A DNA stretch of 14,738 nucleotides from DATKCJ01 sp035513275 (GTDB lineage Bacteria; Verrucomicrobiota; Verrucomicrobiia; Opitutales; Opitutaceae). Position numbers and translations under genes: made by a program. Under the pieces are notes generated by a model. That model saw only the letters and a program-made list of their open reading frames with translations. It ran no database searches and was not told the origin of the DNA. Below are positions 12,792 to 14,738 of the stretch, one piece after another. Each line of letters begins with the position of its first letter. The first letter of the stretch is position 1. The stretch is from positions 1-14,738 of the forward strand of contig DATKCJ010000458.1 of NCBI GenBank assembly GCA_035513275.1, given 5' to 3'.

Positions 12792-13589
12792 TCAGGCGGC
12801 AGTCGGTAGCCGTCCCAGCGCGATCAACGCGCGATGGAGGAAGACAGCGCGCTGGAGTGAAAGATCCTTCAGCGGGGCAGGCTTGGGCTCGGCGTCCAGA
12901 GCGGGCTGCGCATCAGACTCGGTGCCGTCGGTCGGTCCGCGGCTGCCGCCATTGTTGCGGGTGCGCACAAGCTCGGCCTCGTCGAACCGGGGCTTCTCGA
13001 GTTTTTCCTTGATGAGCTCGCTGGGAGACGTGCCTGCGGCGATCGCATCGCAGGCGCGGCGTTCCTCCTCGAGATCAGGAGCGGTCACAATCTCGGGCGC
13101 GAGTTCGGGGGTGGTCGGGCCGATGAAGAGCAGCGAGCGCACGGAGCCTTGGACCGAGGCGAGGTCGCGTCGCAAGAAGGGATCGGTCGCGGAATTGACG
13201 AGGACGAACAACGTAGCACCGGATTGCGCGGCGGTCTGGAGGTGTCGTGCGAGTCCCTCGGCCGATTCCTCGAGCGCATCGGCGAAGCGCAAATCGACGA
13301 CCTGGGTGCCTTCGAACTTGGCAATCACGGACGCGTCCGACAGCCGGATGTAGCGCAGGCCGTTGCCGAGGTCGGCGGTGAATGCCGCGGTGGTGGCATC
13401 GGCGGCCCTTGCGGCGGAAGGAAGCGCGAGAGCGGCCATCCAGCAGGTGAGAACGGCAAAGGATGCACTGTGTAGCCAGCTCCGGAATGAGCGGGACCTG
13501 AGATCGTTCGAGCGCGCGAAAGTCCCTGCGCTTCCGCGCAGGGCTACGAAGCCGTCGCGACCTCGGAGTTCGTGTTCAGGGTTGTTCAT
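12792..13589 (-). CDS. Unrecognised exported protein between purD and the phosphatase
   Basis: 265 residues from the ATG at 13589-13587, which overlaps the purD stop as ATGA; the same frame stays open far upstream inside purD, but that reading is antisense-like noise. Residues 39-62 (WLHSASFAVLTCWMAALALPSAARA) form a signal-peptide core with a likely cut before ADAT. An unusually long N-region of 38 residues precedes it, and residues 15-22 are encoded by a REP palindrome. The mature part (65-180) alternates strands and helices (VVDLRFADALEESAEGLARHL, then TLFVLVNSATDPFLRRDLASV, then SLLFIGP), a little like a ClpP/S41-type fold, which is a weak guess. The 205-245 tail is polar and likely disordered. 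No family recognised. Confidence 0.75.
   Translation of the reverse strand: MNNPEHELRGRDGFVALRGSAGTFARSNDLRSRSFRSWLHSASFAVLTCWMAALALPSAARAADATTAAFTADLGNGLRYIRLSDASVIAKFEGTQVVDLRFADALEESAEGLARHLQTAAQSGATLFVLVNSATDPFLRRDLASVQGSVRSLLFIGPTTPELAPEIVTAPDLEEERRACDAIAAGTSPSELIKEKLEKPRFDEAELVRTRNNGGSRGPTDGTESDAQPALDAEPKPAPLKDLSLQRAVFLHRALIALGRLPTAA
13524..13547 (-). repeat. GTAG-headed REP palindrome inside coding sequence
   Basis: The minus strand reads GTAG, then an 8-bp perfect stem CCCTGCGC/GCGCAGGG with a 4-base GGAA loop. It falls in codons 15-22 of the exported-protein gene, just downstream of its ATG. No ATG, GTG or TTG was found between it and the signal-peptide core, so it must be translated if the protein is exported. 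Confidence 0.75.
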
Positions 13590-14738
13590 TTCATCCGGTG
13601 CAGTTGGCGGGCGCCAATGTCGCGCCGCATGTATTTCGATGCAAAAGCAATCTTCCCGCAGAGCGCGTAGGCGCGGGCCGCCGCTGCCTCGAGTGTCGAC
13701 GCAAGTGCGGTCACGCCGAGCACGCGGCCGCCGTTGGTCACAACCTCGCCGCCCTTGAGCGTGGTGCCGGCGTGGAAGATGTACTCGTCGGTGCCCACAG
13801 ATGCGGGAAGTGTGATCGGATCGCCCTTCGGGTATTTTCCTGGGTAACCCCCGGCGGCGAGCACGACGCAGAGCGCATGCTCGGGGCGAATGCGCACGTC
13901 GACGTCTGCCAGCCGGCCGTGCGCAGCGGCCCACATGAGGGTGAGCGGATCGGAGGCGAGGCGCGGCAGGAGGACCTGGGTCTCGGGGTCGCCGAAGCGC
14001 GTGTTGAACTCCAGCACCTGCGGACCGTCGCGCGTGAGCATGATGCCTATATAGAGGACGCCGCGGAAATCGATGCCGGCGTCGGCGATCGCATCGACGC
14101 TCGGCCGGCAAATCTCGCGGTCGATCTGCTCCATGATCGCAGGCGTGACGACCTCGGCAGGGGAGTAGGCGCCCATGCCGCCGGTGTTCGGGCCGGTGTC
14201 TCCGTCGCCGACGCGCTTGTGATCCTGGCTCGTCGGCAACACGACGTAATCGCGACCAGAGACGATGAGATGGATGGAGGTTTCCTCGCCGAGGAGACAA
14301 TCCTCGATGAGCACCTTGCTGCCGCTTTTGCCGAATGCGCCGGCTTCGAGCATCATCCGCACGGCGAGTTCGGCGGCCTGCGTGGTTTCCGCCACGACGA
14401 CACCCTTGCCAGCCGCGAGCCCGTCGGCCTTCACGACGATTGGCGCGCCGCGCTCGCGGATGTAGTCGATCGCCGGCTTGGCCGCAGTGAATACACCGGC
14501 GGTCGCCGTGGGGATCTTCGCGCCGAGGAGGAGTTCCTTGGTGAACACCTTGCTTGCCTCCAACCGCGCGCCAGCGGCTACCGGGCCGAACGCGGCGATG
14601 CCCGCGGTTTTCAGCGCGTCGACCAGCCCTAGCGAGAGCGGCACCTCAGGCCCGACGATCACGAAGTCGGCCGACTCTCTCTTCGCGAGAGCGACTAGTC
14701 CGGGGATGTCGTCGACCGCCACGGGCACGCAGGTCACA
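13586..14738 (-). CDS. purD: Phosphoribosylamine-glycine ligase (N-terminus missing)
   Basis: The frame is open to the right edge; 383 residues are visible and about 40-45 N-terminal ones (with the GxGGREHA loop) lie outside. The GTG at 14737 is internal, not the start. ATP-grasp motifs are clear: VGPEVPLSLGLVD, PIVVKADGLAAGKGVVV, IEDCLLGEETSIHLIVSG, TSQDHKRVGDGDTGPNTGGM, then VLEFNTRFGDPETQVLLPRL. It joins phosphoribosylamine and glycine with ATP to give GAR, the second step of purine synthesis, in the cytoplasm. The stop overlaps the next start (ATGA), so downstream genes are translationally coupled. Its substrate glycine is made by GlyA, encoded in the same cluster. Confidence 0.97.
   Translation of the reverse strand, partial: VTCVPVAVDDIPGLVALAKRESADFVIVGPEVPLSLGLVDALKTAGIAAFGPVAAGARLEASKVFTKELLLGAKIPTATAGVFTAAKPAIDYIRERGAPIVVKADGLAAGKGVVVAETTQAAELAVRMMLEAGAFGKSGSKVLIEDCLLGEETSIHLIVSGRDYVVLPTSQDHKRVGDGDTGPNTGGMGAYSPAEVVTPAIMEQIDREICRPSVDAIADAGIDFRGVLYIGIMLTRDGPQVLEFNTRFGDPETQVLLPRLASDPLTLMWAAAHGRLADVDVRIRPEHALCVVLAAGGYPGKYPKGDPITLPASVGTDEYIFHAGTTLKGGEVVTNGGRVLGVTALASTLEAAAARAYALCGKIAFASKYMRRDIGARQLHRMK

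Noticed and set aside
12792..14300. A 502-codon minus-strand open frame
   Set aside because: Only its last 265 codons (from 13589) look like a protein; the first part is an Arg-rich out-of-frame reading of purD.
13598..14632. A 344-codon plus-strand open frame
   Set aside because: It lies antisense to purD, whose ATP-grasp motifs are unmistakable; the plus reading is Arg/His-rich without family features.

Overview
The window is GC-rich bacterial chromosome with short intergenic spacers crowded with palindromic repeats, very few clear Shine-Dalgarno sequences, and housekeeping genes next to accessory ones. The repeat style, the multi-domain TonB_C protein and the DCC/lipase-maturation-factor fusion fit Verrucomicrobiota, perhaps an Opitutaceae-like lineage. 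This is an inference from style only; no rRNA or marker phylogeny is available here.

Left part (1-4110). A minus-strand gene running off the left edge encodes a DCC thiol-disulfide domain fused to a lipase-maturation-factor-like membrane protein. Divergent from it are a WYL-domain regulator, a VOC (glyoxalase-fold) protein 36 bp behind it, and a SRPBCC-fold protein.

Middle (4111-8095). This stretch is gene-poor: a small membrane protein (-), a MmcQ/YjbR-type protein (+) and a secreted protein made of five successive TonB C-terminal domains (-). Its spacers hold REP-like palindromes with a GTAG or GGAG head, two copies of a ~140-bp dispersed repeat, a long inverted repeat, and two short decayed fragments of the YheT-like hydrolase gene that stands intact at 9545-10531.

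Toxin-antitoxin block (8096-9428). A MNT nucleotidyltransferase/HEPN ribonuclease pair (+) converges on a RelB-like antitoxin/ParE-like toxin pair (-). The ParE-like toxin carries a one-base frameshift near 9164-9168, so it looks inactivated while its antitoxin is intact.

Right part (9545-14738), all minus strand. A YheT-like alpha/beta hydrolase, a repeat-filled spacer, then glyA, a low-molecular-weight protein-tyrosine-phosphatase-type gene, an unrecognised exported protein, and purD running off the right edge. purD, the exported protein and the phosphatase are tightly packed (ATGA overlap, then 3 bp) and form an operon in the order purD > exported protein > phosphatase, with glyA 137 bp further on. 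GlyA makes glycine and methylene-THF; PurD consumes glycine in purine synthesis, so the grouping is metabolically coherent.

No rRNA, tRNA, CRISPR array, integrase or transposase was found. The best leads are the frameshifted toxin, the rearranged hydrolase fragments embedded in repeats, the REP palindrome inside the coding start of the exported protein, and the composite repeats shared by three spacers.
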